A stretch of DNA of 64,000 bases from Oscillospiraceae bacterium (GTDB taxonomy: Bacteria > Bacillota > Clostridia > Oscillospirales > SIG627): assembly GCA_015065085.1 (NCBI GenBank), contig SVQW01000012.1:1-64000 (forward strand). Direction: 5' to 3'. The notes below the pieces were generated by a model that saw only the letters and a list, made by a program, of their open reading frames with translations, made no database searches and was not told the DNA's origin. Positions 27,480 to 35,969 of the stretch are shown here, in pieces (within the stretch, counting starts at the first letter, position 1; each line of letters starts with the position of its first letter). The position numbers and the translations under genes were made by a program.

Positions 27480-27490
27480 TATATCAATTC

Positions 27491-27530
27491 AACAGCTGAA
27501 AACTTAATTTGAGTTTTCAGCTGTTTTTTT
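27491..27530 (+). terminator. Terminator of pgk-tpiA
   Basis: A 14-bp perfect stem, AACAGCTGAAAACT and complement, loop TAATTTG, followed by a T-run. Confidence 0.92.
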
Positions 27531-27554
27531 ATTACAAATTTAACATGAATTGAC

Positions 27555-27583
27555 TTGACAAATGTAATATATTGTGCTATAAT
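27555..27583 (+). promoter_or_regulatory. Promoter of the DegT-creatininase operon
   Basis: TTGACA, 17-bp spacer, TATAAT: a near-consensus promoter 47 bp before the start codon. Confidence 0.8.
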
Positions 27584-27630
27584 TTTTTTAATGAATAAAA
27601 TAATATTTTGTTTTTAAAAGGAGTGTCATT

Positions 27631-28941
27631 ATGCCTAAGAAAAACACTGACTTTCGATACAATACAGGTGAAACCCGCGTACCTTGGGCAGCAGTAGGTG
27701 AAAACTACAATGCTGTCGACCTTATGGAAATAGTAAAATTTCTCATGCAAGGCGATGGTGAGGAATATGACAACGCCATCAAGGCTGTCGAAGAACAAAT
27801 AATAAAGCTGGGTAAGGTTTCTACTGCTCCCGGCAAGCTTTCACTCGGAAGCAGGGTTGAAGCTCTGGAAGAAAAGGTTAACAAATATCTGGGAACTCAG
27901 GGCAGTACCTTTGTTGCCAATGCTACCGCCGGATTTGAAATTGCATACAAATATGCAAACCTGGGTCCCGGTGACGAGGTTATCGTTCCTGCCATTACCT
28001 TTATTGCTACCATGGCTTATCCTCTCGCATGCGGTGCAAAGGTGGTATTCTGCGATATCGATCCCAAAACCATCAACATGGACCCCAAGGATCTGGAAAA
28101 GAAAATAACTCCTCGCACAAAGATGATAGTACCTGTACATATCGGCGGTTATCCCTGCGATATGGATGCCATTATGGCGATTGCCAAGAAACACAACATA
28201 CTTGTTCTTGAAGACGCCGCCCACGCTTTTGGCGCAATGTACAAGGGCAAAATGATTGGTACTATCGGTGATTTCGCGGGATTCAGCTTCCATGAGGTTA
28301 AAAACTGCACCTCCTTCGGAGAAGGCGGCGTGCTTACCACAAATATTGAGTCCTTCCGCGACGAAATGAAGCGCGCGCGTTTCCTCGGACTTGACTTCTC
28401 GCGCAAAATCAAAAACTGGTTATATGACGTTACCGCAATACAGGGCAAGGATAAGCCTTTTGTGCCCAACAACAGCTCTACTACCGAAATTCAGGCAGTA
28501 GGTCTCAGCCTACAGATAGACCGTTACGATGCTATTCTTGCAGAACGTCGCAGATGTGCCGAATACATGACAAAGCGCCTGAGCGAAAATCCCGCCATAA
28601 TCCCTCAGGATCTCGGCAACAAAGATATTGTTCCCACATTCCACCTCTACCTGTTGCAAATTGACCCCGACAAGGCAGGCGGAGACATTCAGATGCTCCG
28701 TCAGAAGCTGGCGGCAAAGGGTATTACCGAAATTCCTCATTTCGGCCCGCTTTACCGTTTCAATATTCTCAAACAGCTTGGATATGACGAAAAAGAAATT
28801 GCGGCAGGATGTCCTGTATGTGAAGAAGTGTTCGACCGCCGTTTCACTCACCTTCCTATTTACGGTCTTACCGACGAACAGCTTGAATACATGGCTGATG
28901 CAATTCTGGAATCCGTAAAGGAGATGCAAGAAGGTAAATAA
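27631..28941 (+). CDS. DegT/DnrJ/EryC1/StrS-family PLP aminotransferase
   Basis: A 436-residue fold-type I PLP enzyme of the sugar aminotransferase family. The PLP lysine is Lys224 in FSFHEVKNCTSFGEGG; LEDAAHAFGA carries the Asp that contacts the pyridine nitrogen, and IVPAITFIATMAYPLACGA is the N-terminal signature. These enzymes usually aminate nucleotide-linked keto-sugars, but the companions here are two creatininase-family hydrolases, not sugar-nucleotide genes, so the substrate may be an unusual amino sugar or cyclitol. AAAGGAG precedes the ATG. Confidence 0.85.
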   Translation: MPKKNTDFRYNTGETRVPWAAVGENYNAVDLMEIVKFLMQGDGEEYDNAIKAVEEQIIKLGKVSTAPGKLSLGSRVEALEEKVNKYLGTQGSTFVANATAGFEIAYKYANLGPGDEVIVPAITFIATMAYPLACGAKVVFCDIDPKTINMDPKDLEKKITPRTKMIVPVHIGGYPCDMDAIMAIAKKHNILVLEDAAHAFGAMYKGKMIGTIGDFAGFSFHEVKNCTSFGEGGVLTTNIESFRDEMKRARFLGLDFSRKIKNWLYDVTAIQGKDKPFVPNNSSTTEIQAVGLSLQIDRYDAILAERRRCAEYMTKRLSENPAIIPQDLGNKDIVPTFHLYLLQIDPDKAGGDIQMLRQKLAAKGITEIPHFGPLYRFNILKQLGYDEKEIAAGCPVCEEVFDRRFTHLPIYGLTDEQLEYMADAILESVKEMQEGK

Positions 28942-28942
28942 T

Positions 28943-29749
28943 ATGGCCGAAATACACAAAAATTTCATGGTCAACATGACAGTCAAGGACATGCAGGAAG
29001 CGCTGAAAAGGACCAAAACCGTCATTATTCCCGTTGGTGTTGTAGAGCAGCACGGCTATCACCTTCCCCTTTCCACCGACATCCACAACGCAGAAGACCC
29101 GCTCAGAATAGCAGGCGAGCGTCTTAATGCTATCGTAGCCCCTACCGTAAACTACTGCTTCTCGGGCGGTGAGCTTGCAGGTACCGTTAATGTGAGCCCT
29201 CAGGTTTTCGGGCTTTACATGATGGACATTTGTTGTGAATTTGTCCGTATGGGCTTTAAAAACATTGTTATTCTATCCGGACACGGCGGTACGGAAAACT
29301 GGGCAGCACTCAGAGGAGCACTGCAATCCGCAATGCGCAGAACCCCGGAAATGAAAAACGTGAATATTTTTGCAAGAAGCTCCGGCGGATTTTCCGCTAC
29401 AATAAATCACTATTTCGGAATGGAGCCTCAGCACGATTTTCACGCAGGTCTTACCGAAACTTCCAGAATGATGTACTGGGCTCCAGAGCTGGTACGTATG
29501 GATGAAATGGAGCTGGACGAAAAAGAGCTTCTTGAGACAATGCGTATCGACTGTGACTATTATGCCACCGCCGAAAAGAATGTGGACGATGAATTTGTTA
29601 TTCCTTATCTTCACCAGAAGCCCGAGGTAAAAATCGGTGTTATGGGCTTTCCCGAAAAAGCCGACGTCGAAATCGGCAAAAAGATCAGCGACGAAATGGT
29701 AGAAGGCATAGTAAGCTATATAGATATGATAAACGAAAAAACAAAATAA
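28943..29749 (+). CDS. Creatininase-family metal-dependent amidohydrolase, copy 1
   Basis: A 268-residue protein. VVEQHGYHLPLSTDI carries the Glu and His ligands of the family, LSGHGGTENWAAL the conserved GHGG loop and MEPQHDFHAGLTETS further ligands. The family opens cyclic amides and hydrolyses formamides; creatinine itself is not implied. It begins one base after the aminotransferase gene and is about four-fifths identical by eye to the next protein. Confidence 0.8.
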   Translation: MAEIHKNFMVNMTVKDMQEALKRTKTVIIPVGVVEQHGYHLPLSTDIHNAEDPLRIAGERLNAIVAPTVNYCFSGGELAGTVNVSPQVFGLYMMDICCEFVRMGFKNIVILSGHGGTENWAALRGALQSAMRRTPEMKNVNIFARSSGGFSATINHYFGMEPQHDFHAGLTETSRMMYWAPELVRMDEMELDEKELLETMRIDCDYYATAEKNVDDEFVIPYLHQKPEVKIGVMGFPEKADVEIGKKISDEMVEGIVSYIDMINEKTK

Positions 29750-29761
29750 GAGGTTATCGAC

Positions 29762-30568
29762 ATGTCACAAATTTTAAAAAATTTCATGATAAACATGACG
29801 GTCAAGGACATGCAGGAAGCACTGAAAAAAACCAAAACCGTTATTATTCCGGTAGGTGTTGTGGAACAGCACGGTTACCATCTTCCCCTTTCAACCGATA
29901 TTCATAACGCAGAACAGCCTTTAAAAAGAGCCGGAGAGCGTCTTAATGCTATCGTAGCTCCCACCGTAAACTATTGCTTTTCGGGCGGTGAGCTTGCAGG
30001 TACCGTCAATGTAAGTCCGCAGGTTTTCGGGCTTTACATGATGGATATATGCTGTGAATTTGTACGCATGGGCTTCAAAAACATTGTAGTTCTGTCAGGT
30101 CACGGCGGCACGGAGAATTTTGCCGCACTCAAGGGTGCGTTGCAATCTGCAATGCGCAGAACTCCTCAGATGAAAGACTGCACCATTGCGGTTATGACCA
30201 CTATCGACCTTTCTCCCACCTGGCTGAGCCACTTCAACATGCAACCTCAGCACGATTTTCATGCAGGCTGGAGCGAAACCTCTGTAATGAAGTACTGGGC
30301 ACCCGAGCTGGTACGTATGGACGACTTGGCAATGGACGAAAAAAGTATTGCCGAAACTATGCGTATAGACTGTGACTTCTATGCAATTTCCGAAAAAAAT
30401 GTGGATGACGAATTTGTTGTTCCCTATCTCCATCAGAAGCCCGAAGTAAAAATCGGCGTTATGGGGTTCCCGGAAAGGGCTACCGAAGAAATCGGCAAGC
30501 AGATATGTGACGAGCTGGTTGAAAGCATCATAAACTACGTAGATATGCTTAACGAAAAAACAAAATAA
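29762..30568 (+). CDS. Creatininase-family metal-dependent amidohydrolase, copy 2
   Basis: A 268-residue tandem paralogue of the preceding gene. The metal-site motifs EQHGYHLPLSTD and SGHGGTEN and the segment MQPQHDFHAGWSETS are retained. Most differences lie in the segment after TPQMKDC (about residues 145-160) and in the C-terminal third, which suggests different substrates or a hetero-oligomer rather than a dead copy. Last gene of the operon, with a terminator after it. Confidence 0.8.
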   Translation: MSQILKNFMINMTVKDMQEALKKTKTVIIPVGVVEQHGYHLPLSTDIHNAEQPLKRAGERLNAIVAPTVNYCFSGGELAGTVNVSPQVFGLYMMDICCEFVRMGFKNIVVLSGHGGTENFAALKGALQSAMRRTPQMKDCTIAVMTTIDLSPTWLSHFNMQPQHDFHAGWSETSVMKYWAPELVRMDDLAMDEKSIAETMRIDCDFYAISEKNVDDEFVVPYLHQKPEVKIGVMGFPERATEEIGKQICDELVESIINYVDMLNEKTK

Positions 30569-30584
30569 CAGCTTTGTAAAACAA

Positions 30585-30611
30585 AACCCCCACCGCATTG
30601 CGGTGGGGGTT
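30585..30611. terminator. Terminator between convergent genes
   Basis: A GC-rich perfect stem, AACCCCCACCGC with complement around ATTG, between creatininase copy 2 and the leftward SLH gene. A-run on its left and TT on its right; it may serve both genes. Confidence 0.8.
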
Positions 30612-30626
30612 CTGCTTTGGAATGAA

Positions 30627-33026
30627 TTATTTTTCTGCGTTCATGTAGTTGCAAATAAGTATTACGCTTTCCGCACGGGTAATGTTTTCGTCACCGTTGA
30701 AACAGCCGTGTGAGCCGGAAATAATGCCCAACGCCTGCGCCAGTGCGGCGTAACCGATATAATCGGTATCAATAGCGTCATTGTCAGCAAAATCAGTTTT
30801 GAAAATGTTGCCCAGAGTAGCAATCTTTTCATAACCCATACCGCGCATTATGAACTTTGCGGCATCCTTACGCATGAGAGGTGCTTCGGGAACGATATCA
30901 TCGTCCTTTTCGGGAATATAGTAATTACTATACTTCATTTCCTCAACAAGTGCCGAAAGGTTTGCATCAATATCCGAATAACGATAAATTATGGGGTGAT
31001 GATTTGTAACCGCCATAAGCATTGCAATAAATTCCTTCTGGGTGATAGCCTCATCGGGTCTGAAGCTTTCGGAGGCAATAACAACACCTATGTCGGAAAG
31101 AAGCTCTATTTTTTCCTGTGCCCAATGGCCGTCAATATCATTAAAGCCATCAAATTTCTCGTATATCTGATGAACATATTCTTCGCCGTTGTGGTCAATG
31201 GGCTTTCCGCTTACGGCAGAAACTGCATAAAACGGGCACGAGAAAGCATATACAAGACGGGTTTCATCGCGTGTTTCGATAACATCGCCGCCGTAATATT
31301 TGCCCGACACCATATTCGTATCCGCAGCCTTAACTGCCGCTTCGTCGTACAGGTAAACGGTGTAGTGAATGTATTCAAGCTTTACATCGGAATTTTCAAG
31401 ATATATATCCAGCGCTGTTTCGGCATCAATTTCTGCCTTTTCGCTTTCAAAGGTCAGATTGTCTGTCCAGCTTACGGAGTAATTGGTTATCTTACCCTCT
31501 ACGCAGTCAACCGTAACGGAAGCACTGTTGCCCATTACCTGTATTTCGTTGTGAGTGCGGTTATAGCTTGCAGCAAGAGAGGTGTAGTAAACACCATCGT
31601 TATAGCCGTCGTCGTTGCCGTAGTCCTTGGCTTTGTAAGTGAAGGAGTTGGTGGTGCTTACGGAAGCAACAGCAAGGTCGTCATACTTTTCGGGCTGAAC
31701 CTTTTCAAGGAAATTATCTGCAAGCTTTTCTGCCTTTTCTTTTTCAATTTTGAGAACAGGCTTTACAAAATTACCATCTTTATCAAAGTGGTCGTAGTAT
31801 CTGTAAGAGGAGAAGCTCACAAGCTCGCCTGTTACAGCGTTTACGGTTGCACGTGCGGTAAGAGGGCTGAAATCACCTTCGCGTACAACACCCGTGTAGC
31901 TGAGATTCCACACGACGGGTCTGTCGGCGGTATCGGTGTAAGGCTGATAGCTGTAACCGGTGGAATAGGAGGACAGAGTAAAGCTGTCATCAATGGCAAG
32001 GTCGGTGTAGGAACGTACAATCTTGTCCGCATCCTCAACCTTTATATATCCCGCCAGCTCCTGCATACGCTTCAATTCATTTTCGCTGAATTCAACTCTT
32101 GAGGAGGAATTGAGAGAGCCCGACGCCATCGAATCCATCGTAACATTCTCGGATTCTTCGGGAGCCATAAACTTATCATTTGCAGTCCAGCCGTAGTTTT
32201 CCTCAAGATATTCACCTGTGAGAGCCAGAATGTTTTTCTGAGCATCCTTATTAAGGTAAACCGGCTTTGCTATGGTATTAACATACTCACCGTTCTCGTA
32301 ACGGGAAAAAATGCGGTATTTAAGCTCCATTTCGGAGTCAGATTTCCATTTTGCCAAGGCATCGGACGCGGAAATTACATTTTCGGGGCTGTCAAACTCA
32401 AGTCCGGCAGTCCAGTTGATGCTGAAGGAACGAACCTCGCCATCGGTGTGGTCAACCGAAATGCTAAGGCTGTTTGCGTCGTAGGGAATGTCGTTCACAA
32501 CACGGCGGAAATTGAACTGATAGCAGTTGGAGCCGAAATATATTGAAGTATTCTCGGTTATAAGCTCCAGCTCGTTCATTATCTCGGGATACAGCTTCTC
32601 AATAAAGCCGTATGCGGTTTCAAGCGCCTGAGCTTTGCGCACCGCGGGTGCTTTGAGAAGTGTGGGACGGATATATTTATTATAGTATGTTATTCTTCCG
32701 TCTCCGTCAGCATCTATGTTGATATTCTTTGTATTATTCTCAGTGCGCCAGATAAAATTCCAGTTTTCCTTTTGATAGCGTGTGTAAAGGCTATAATCAA
32801 ATTCGGTGTATTCCTCGGGAATGTCAATGAGAAGCTTTACCTGTGTAAGGACCTCTTTAAGACGGTTTTGTTCATCAAACATACCGTCAGCATTTGTCTG
32901 CACATCGGGAATCGGCATAACAGCACGTGTAATACCTGTTCCGTAAGCTTCTGAAAGAACATTAACACTCATTGCAGACAGCATAGCCACTGCAAGAATT
33001 GCAGATAAAATTTTCTTCATAATCAT
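30627..33026 (-). CDS. Secreted YcdB/PepSY-like surface protein with C-terminal SLH domains
   Basis: A 799-residue secreted protein. The ATG at 33026 follows GGAAAGG and starts the signal peptide MIMKKILSAILAVAMLSAMS. The body has two or three repeats containing the pattern GE-V-SFS or GKITNYSVSW followed by SW-(T)-x-L-x-F, typical of YcdB/YcdC-type modules related to PepSY domains. From about residue 650, FNDIDGHWAQEKIELLSDIG and the following 150 residues are S-layer homology repeats that anchor to cell-wall polymers. The gene's start lies only 64 bp from the inverted repeat of the neighbouring island, which therefore abuts its promoter. Confidence 0.8.
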   Translation of the reverse strand: MIMKKILSAILAVAMLSAMSVNVLSEAYGTGITRAVMPIPDVQTNADGMFDEQNRLKEVLTQVKLLIDIPEEYTEFDYSLYTRYQKENWNFIWRTENNTKNINIDADGDGRITYYNKYIRPTLLKAPAVRKAQALETAYGFIEKLYPEIMNELELITENTSIYFGSNCYQFNFRRVVNDIPYDANSLSISVDHTDGEVRSFSINWTAGLEFDSPENVISASDALAKWKSDSEMELKYRIFSRYENGEYVNTIAKPVYLNKDAQKNILALTGEYLEENYGWTANDKFMAPEESENVTMDSMASGSLNSSSRVEFSENELKRMQELAGYIKVEDADKIVRSYTDLAIDDSFTLSSYSTGYSYQPYTDTADRPVVWNLSYTGVVREGDFSPLTARATVNAVTGELVSFSSYRYYDHFDKDGNFVKPVLKIEKEKAEKLADNFLEKVQPEKYDDLAVASVSTTNSFTYKAKDYGNDDGYNDGVYYTSLAASYNRTHNEIQVMGNSASVTVDCVEGKITNYSVSWTDNLTFESEKAEIDAETALDIYLENSDVKLEYIHYTVYLYDEAAVKAADTNMVSGKYYGGDVIETRDETRLVYAFSCPFYAVSAVSGKPIDHNGEEYVHQIYEKFDGFNDIDGHWAQEKIELLSDIGVVIASESFRPDEAITQKEFIAMLMAVTNHHPIIYRYSDIDANLSALVEEMKYSNYYIPEKDDDIVPEAPLMRKDAAKFIMRGMGYEKIATLGNIFKTDFADNDAIDTDYIGYAALAQALGIISGSHGCFNGDENITRAESVILICNYMNAEK

Positions 33027-33090
33027 CATAATCCTTTCCGTATGATGCTTTTTTGACGATACAATATCAAAAAAGTTCCTGTATTTTACA

Positions 33091-33130
33091 AAAAAGCAAG
33101 CGTTCATATGCTGAGTGTTCTTAAGGACAG
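33091..33130. repeat. Terminal inverted repeat, left end of island 2
   Basis: Starts AAAAAGCAAGCGTTC, contains GAGTGTTCTTAAGGACAG at its inner end. It matches the reverse complement of 35926-35965 with two substitutions. Its inner half matches the repeat core at 3915-3937 (one substitution, T for G). Confidence 0.85.
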
Positions 33131-33165
33131 AAAATCCCACTTTCAAAACTCGAAAGTGGGATTTT
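33131..33165 (-). terminator. Terminator of the island 2 operon
   Basis: A 14-bp stem, AAAATCCCACTTTC and complement, loop of 7, immediately after the endonuclease stop (leftwards) and directly abutting the inverted repeat. Confidence 0.85.
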
Positions 33166-33168
33166 CAT

Positions 33169-34857
33169 TTATGCAACAAGCCAACTATCAACGCAGTTTT
33201 GTATCTGAGCGTTCCACTCATTCTCGTTCTCAGATAAATCAATTTGTTCGATTACTTTATCTAAAAATCTTCTTATGTCCTTTGGTGTAGGCTGTGTCTT
33301 GTAATTATATGAGTTCTCTATCATTTTCATAAACTGATCCAATTCAAGTGGAATTATCTTTGTCTTTCCTCCGTAATAGGATATATTCATTTTATTCAAA
33401 GCAAAGAAGTGCGCCAAAGCTGCTCCGTTTATATTAGGAGCAATAAACAGACAGTATGAGTCCTTTCCGGTTCTCTTTTTCATTTGTCCATAGTGCCTTG
33501 CAACAGGTTCTCCCTCTGATTCATACTGTCTTTGTCCTGATTGCAAAGTGACCTCGACAGATAATGCAAAGTCGTCATAATCACATTCGATATCCGGCAT
33601 ATTTCCTTGTGCCGTAGATAACGGTTGGCCTATATCGTCAAATTTAAAATTACCTTTTATGTTCCCACCGTCAAGCATTGTCATAGCTCGCCATGTGTTG
33701 TATTCAAACATAAGAGGAGCATCGTATAATTCGTCAGATATAATCTCGTTAAATGTATCTATTATCTCAGAGTACAACGAATATGACTTGATTTCCGTTA
33801 CTTGTTCTTTGATAACAGCTTCTTTTCTGTCGCTAACAACCTTATCTCTTAAATCTTTAAGTTCGTTGATATTTTGAGTTTCAAGTTCACGCCTTGTATG
33901 CGAACTTATTCTCATAAGATTATCAATAATATTATCTTTGTTATCGGTATAAAGAACCGGTAACGCAGATGAAAATAAATATTCCTTATATGATTTTTCG
34001 TCGTCGGTGTATATCGGTTTGCGTTCGATATTTGATAAGAAATAATCTACTTCATTAATCTTATCTTGGAAAATAGAAATTGTTCTGCTCCTGTGAGTAA
34101 TTGAAATCAATCCAGTATATCTCAAGTATCTAAAACAAGCGTCTGCATAGTCTCGTAAATTATTTTTTTGAGTAGATATGAATTTTTTGAGACTTGCATC
34201 ATTGGTTTCTCTTGTTTTCGTTTTTCCTTCTGCAATTCTATCGCTGTATATTTCTAAAATAGCGTTAGTCCATTCCTCATTAACAAACTTTTTATACTGG
34301 CCTTTGTTTTTTTCTTTTTCGGTGCGGAAGGTGAGTATTTTGTTTTTTATAACTTCAAATTTTCGATAATCTGTAAGCTGTATTGCATACATTTTCAATT
34401 CGTCAAATGTAATATACCCGAGTTCACGCACTAATCTAAACATTTCCAAGTACGGCTTTATATAAAAAGTTCCGCATATTTTTTGGTTTTCTTTATGGTA
34501 TGGTGAAGGTAATTGGAACTTAAGTAACTGTCGCAAAAATATCTCTTGTGGTCTTTTCCCGTATATCAGGTCGTTTCCGGCCTCAGTTAGTTCTATTTTG
34601 GGGTTAAGGTCAATAAAGCCAAGTGCTTTGGGAGCACGGTTAATTCTATCACGAGCACTAAACGCCTTGTCACTTGGGGAACCATTCCCCTCAAAGAAAT
34701 CGGACGCTGCTAAACAATCAATAAAATTTTCTTGTGTTTGTGTATTCCAAGGTTTTCCGCAAAACTGTTCGTGAAGGAGTTTAATCTCTGGTATCATTTT
34801 GCTTGGTGTTCGTGGTGATGTTGTGAAGAATAATACCTTGTTATCAATTCTCGCCAT
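33169..34857 (-). CDS. Type II restriction endonuclease, probably AlwI-like (type IIS)
   Basis: A 562-residue protein. Segments such as LSVEVTLQSGQRQYESEGEP and VARHYGQM, placed after a D-rich strand (MPDIECDYDDFA), resemble the catalytic region of the AlwI/MlyI family of FokI-like type IIS enzymes. Residues 1-230 would be the winged-helix recognition part. It follows the methylase by 12 bp with AGGGGG as ribosome-binding site, so it is produced from the same transcript. The family call is from memory of motifs; if right, the target is an asymmetric site, possibly containing GATC in view of the Dam-like partner. Confidence 0.6.
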   Translation of the reverse strand: MARIDNKVLFFTTSPRTPSKMIPEIKLLHEQFCGKPWNTQTQENFIDCLAASDFFEGNGSPSDKAFSARDRINRAPKALGFIDLNPKIELTEAGNDLIYGKRPQEIFLRQLLKFQLPSPYHKENQKICGTFYIKPYLEMFRLVRELGYITFDELKMYAIQLTDYRKFEVIKNKILTFRTEKEKNKGQYKKFVNEEWTNAILEIYSDRIAEGKTKTRETNDASLKKFISTQKNNLRDYADACFRYLRYTGLISITHRSRTISIFQDKINEVDYFLSNIERKPIYTDDEKSYKEYLFSSALPVLYTDNKDNIIDNLMRISSHTRRELETQNINELKDLRDKVVSDRKEAVIKEQVTEIKSYSLYSEIIDTFNEIISDELYDAPLMFEYNTWRAMTMLDGGNIKGNFKFDDIGQPLSTAQGNMPDIECDYDDFALSVEVTLQSGQRQYESEGEPVARHYGQMKKRTGKDSYCLFIAPNINGAALAHFFALNKMNISYYGGKTKIIPLELDQFMKMIENSYNYKTQPTPKDIRRFLDKVIEQIDLSENENEWNAQIQNCVDSWLVA

Positions 34858-34869
34858 TTGAACACCCCC

Positions 34870-35718
34870 TTAATAATTTTTAACAACAATATGCATTTTG
34901 TCATTGTTAAAGCGATTTCTAATATTTACAGAATAATTTTTATAGTATTCGTCAAATATGTAGTCGCCGTACAATTCTTCCGTCAACGGCGTTTTCCCTA
35001 TTACCATTAAAGCTCGACAATTTAAATTTCTAAAATCTGCTGCTAATCTCCGGTGTTCGGTTTCGTCAAATCCGTTCATCAGGTCAATATTGCCATAATC
35101 ATTAAACACACAATCATACGGCGGATCTAAAAATATAAAATCATCCTCTTGTGCCATATCAAATATTTCTCTGTAATCAACGCTATACAATTCGGCTCTT
35201 TTTAACAACTCACTGTGCTGTTGAGTAACAAGTTTCGTATTTAGATTAGGATATCTTCCAAAAGGAACGTTATATTCTCCATTGTTATTATATCTAATCA
35301 TACCTGAATATGCAGTTTTGTTAATAAAGAAGTACAAAACTCCGTCCAAATAAGTATCGTCTGGATTATTAAATAATGCTCTTATCTTATAGTACAGTTC
35401 TTCGTTTGCGTTTGGCACTCTCTGTTCCGGGCTCTTAGCCTTTAATTCTTTGAAGTCAAGTTGATTCTTCTCGTACAAAGCTTGTAATTCGTCCAACTGC
35501 GAACGCATTTCAGCATAATTATTTCTTAACTGACTGTAAAATGTCATTAATCTTTGGTTTAGGTCGTTAATGATAGCATTGTCAGGCTCTAAATAAAAAT
35601 AAACTGCACCGCCACCGAAAAAAGGCTCTATGTAGCGGTTGAAATCGTCCGGTATATATTGTAAGAAACGGGGAATCTCTCTTGATTTCCCTCCACGATA
35701 TTTCAATACAGGATTCAT
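34870..35718 (-). CDS. Dam-like (D12 class) N6-adenine DNA methyltransferase
   Basis: A 282-residue alpha-class adenine methylase. KYRGGKSREIPRFLQYIP is the N-terminal AdoMet segment, YIEPFFGGGAVYFYL motif I and DPPYD at 198-202 the catalytic motif IV. The order and length match the Dam/DpnIIA family. The ATG at 35718 has GGAGG 7 bases before it; the 16 codons upstream of it are not counted. First gene of the island operon, so the protective methylase is made before the endonuclease. Confidence 0.92.
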   Translation of the reverse strand: MNPVLKYRGGKSREIPRFLQYIPDDFNRYIEPFFGGGAVYFYLEPDNAIINDLNQRLMTFYSQLRNNYAEMRSQLDELQALYEKNQLDFKELKAKSPEQRVPNANEELYYKIRALFNNPDDTYLDGVLYFFINKTAYSGMIRYNNNGEYNVPFGRYPNLNTKLVTQQHSELLKRAELYSVDYREIFDMAQEDDFIFLDPPYDCVFNDYGNIDLMNGFDETEHRRLAADFRNLNCRALMVIGKTPLTEELYGDYIFDEYYKNYSVNIRNRFNNDKMHIVVKNY

Positions 35719-35768
35719 AACAACACCTCCGTTTCCGATTAGTACAACTATCCAATTATTACACATTA

Positions 35769-35797
35769 ATTATAGCACAAATAAAACATAATTTCAA
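35769..35797 (-). promoter_or_regulatory. Promoter of the island 2 methylase-endonuclease operon
   Basis: Read leftwards: TTGAAA (35797-35792), 17-bp spacer, TATAAT (35774-35769), about 50 bp before the methylase ATG. The remaining bases of 35719-35969 hold the 54-bp repeat, a terminator and the inverted repeat. Confidence 0.75.
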
Positions 35798-35830
35798 TAC
35801 AATGTTTCAAAATTGTCCTGTACAGTAACA

Positions 35831-35884
35831 AGCAGGGAATATGTGTACCATATTCCAAATATTTAGGATATCCTAAGACCTTAT
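35831..35884 (+). repeat. 54-bp double-palindrome repeat, copy in restriction island 2
   Basis: Identical to 3246-3299 except one base. Contains GGAATATG-TGTAC-CATATTCC and TTAGGATATCCTAA. Both copies have the same orientation relative to the nearby terminal-repeat core. Confidence 0.85.
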
Positions 35885-35889
35885 ACAAT

Positions 35890-35922
35890 AAAACCCGAAA
35901 CAATACTTTTGTTTCGGGTTTT
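35890..35922. terminator. Terminator inside the right inverted repeat of island 2
   Basis: A 13-bp perfect stem, AAAACCCGAAACA and complement, loop ATACTTT. It would stop leftward transcription from the isomerase operon entering the island. Confidence 0.8.
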
Positions 35923-35925
35923 AAA

Positions 35926-35965
35926 CTGTCCTTAAGAACACTCCGCATAGGAACGCTTGCTTTTT
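35926..35965. repeat. Terminal inverted repeat, right end of island 2
   Basis: Starts CTGTCCTTAAGAACACTC and ends GAACGCTTGCTTTTT. Inverted partner of 33091-33130; its bases 35927-35949 are identical to 3915-3937. Confidence 0.85.
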
Positions 35966-35969
35966 CAGA

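Larger units (their letters stand above)
33091..35965. mobile_element. Restriction-modification island 2 framed by 40-bp inverted repeats
   Basis: Two genes (Dam-like methylase, AlwI-like endonuclease) lie between 40-bp inverted repeats that match at 38 positions. Inside each terminal repeat sits a terminator hairpin. No transposase, integrase or other mobility gene is present, so it would need help in trans. No clear target-site duplication is visible. The right end lies four bases from the stop codon of the leftward isomerase gene. Confidence 0.65.

Noticed and set aside
30996-32102. Rightward 368-codon frame opposite the SLH protein gene
   Set aside because: Shadow of a real gene with a signal peptide and SLH repeats on the other strand; the product is Cys/Ile/Val-rich without any domain.
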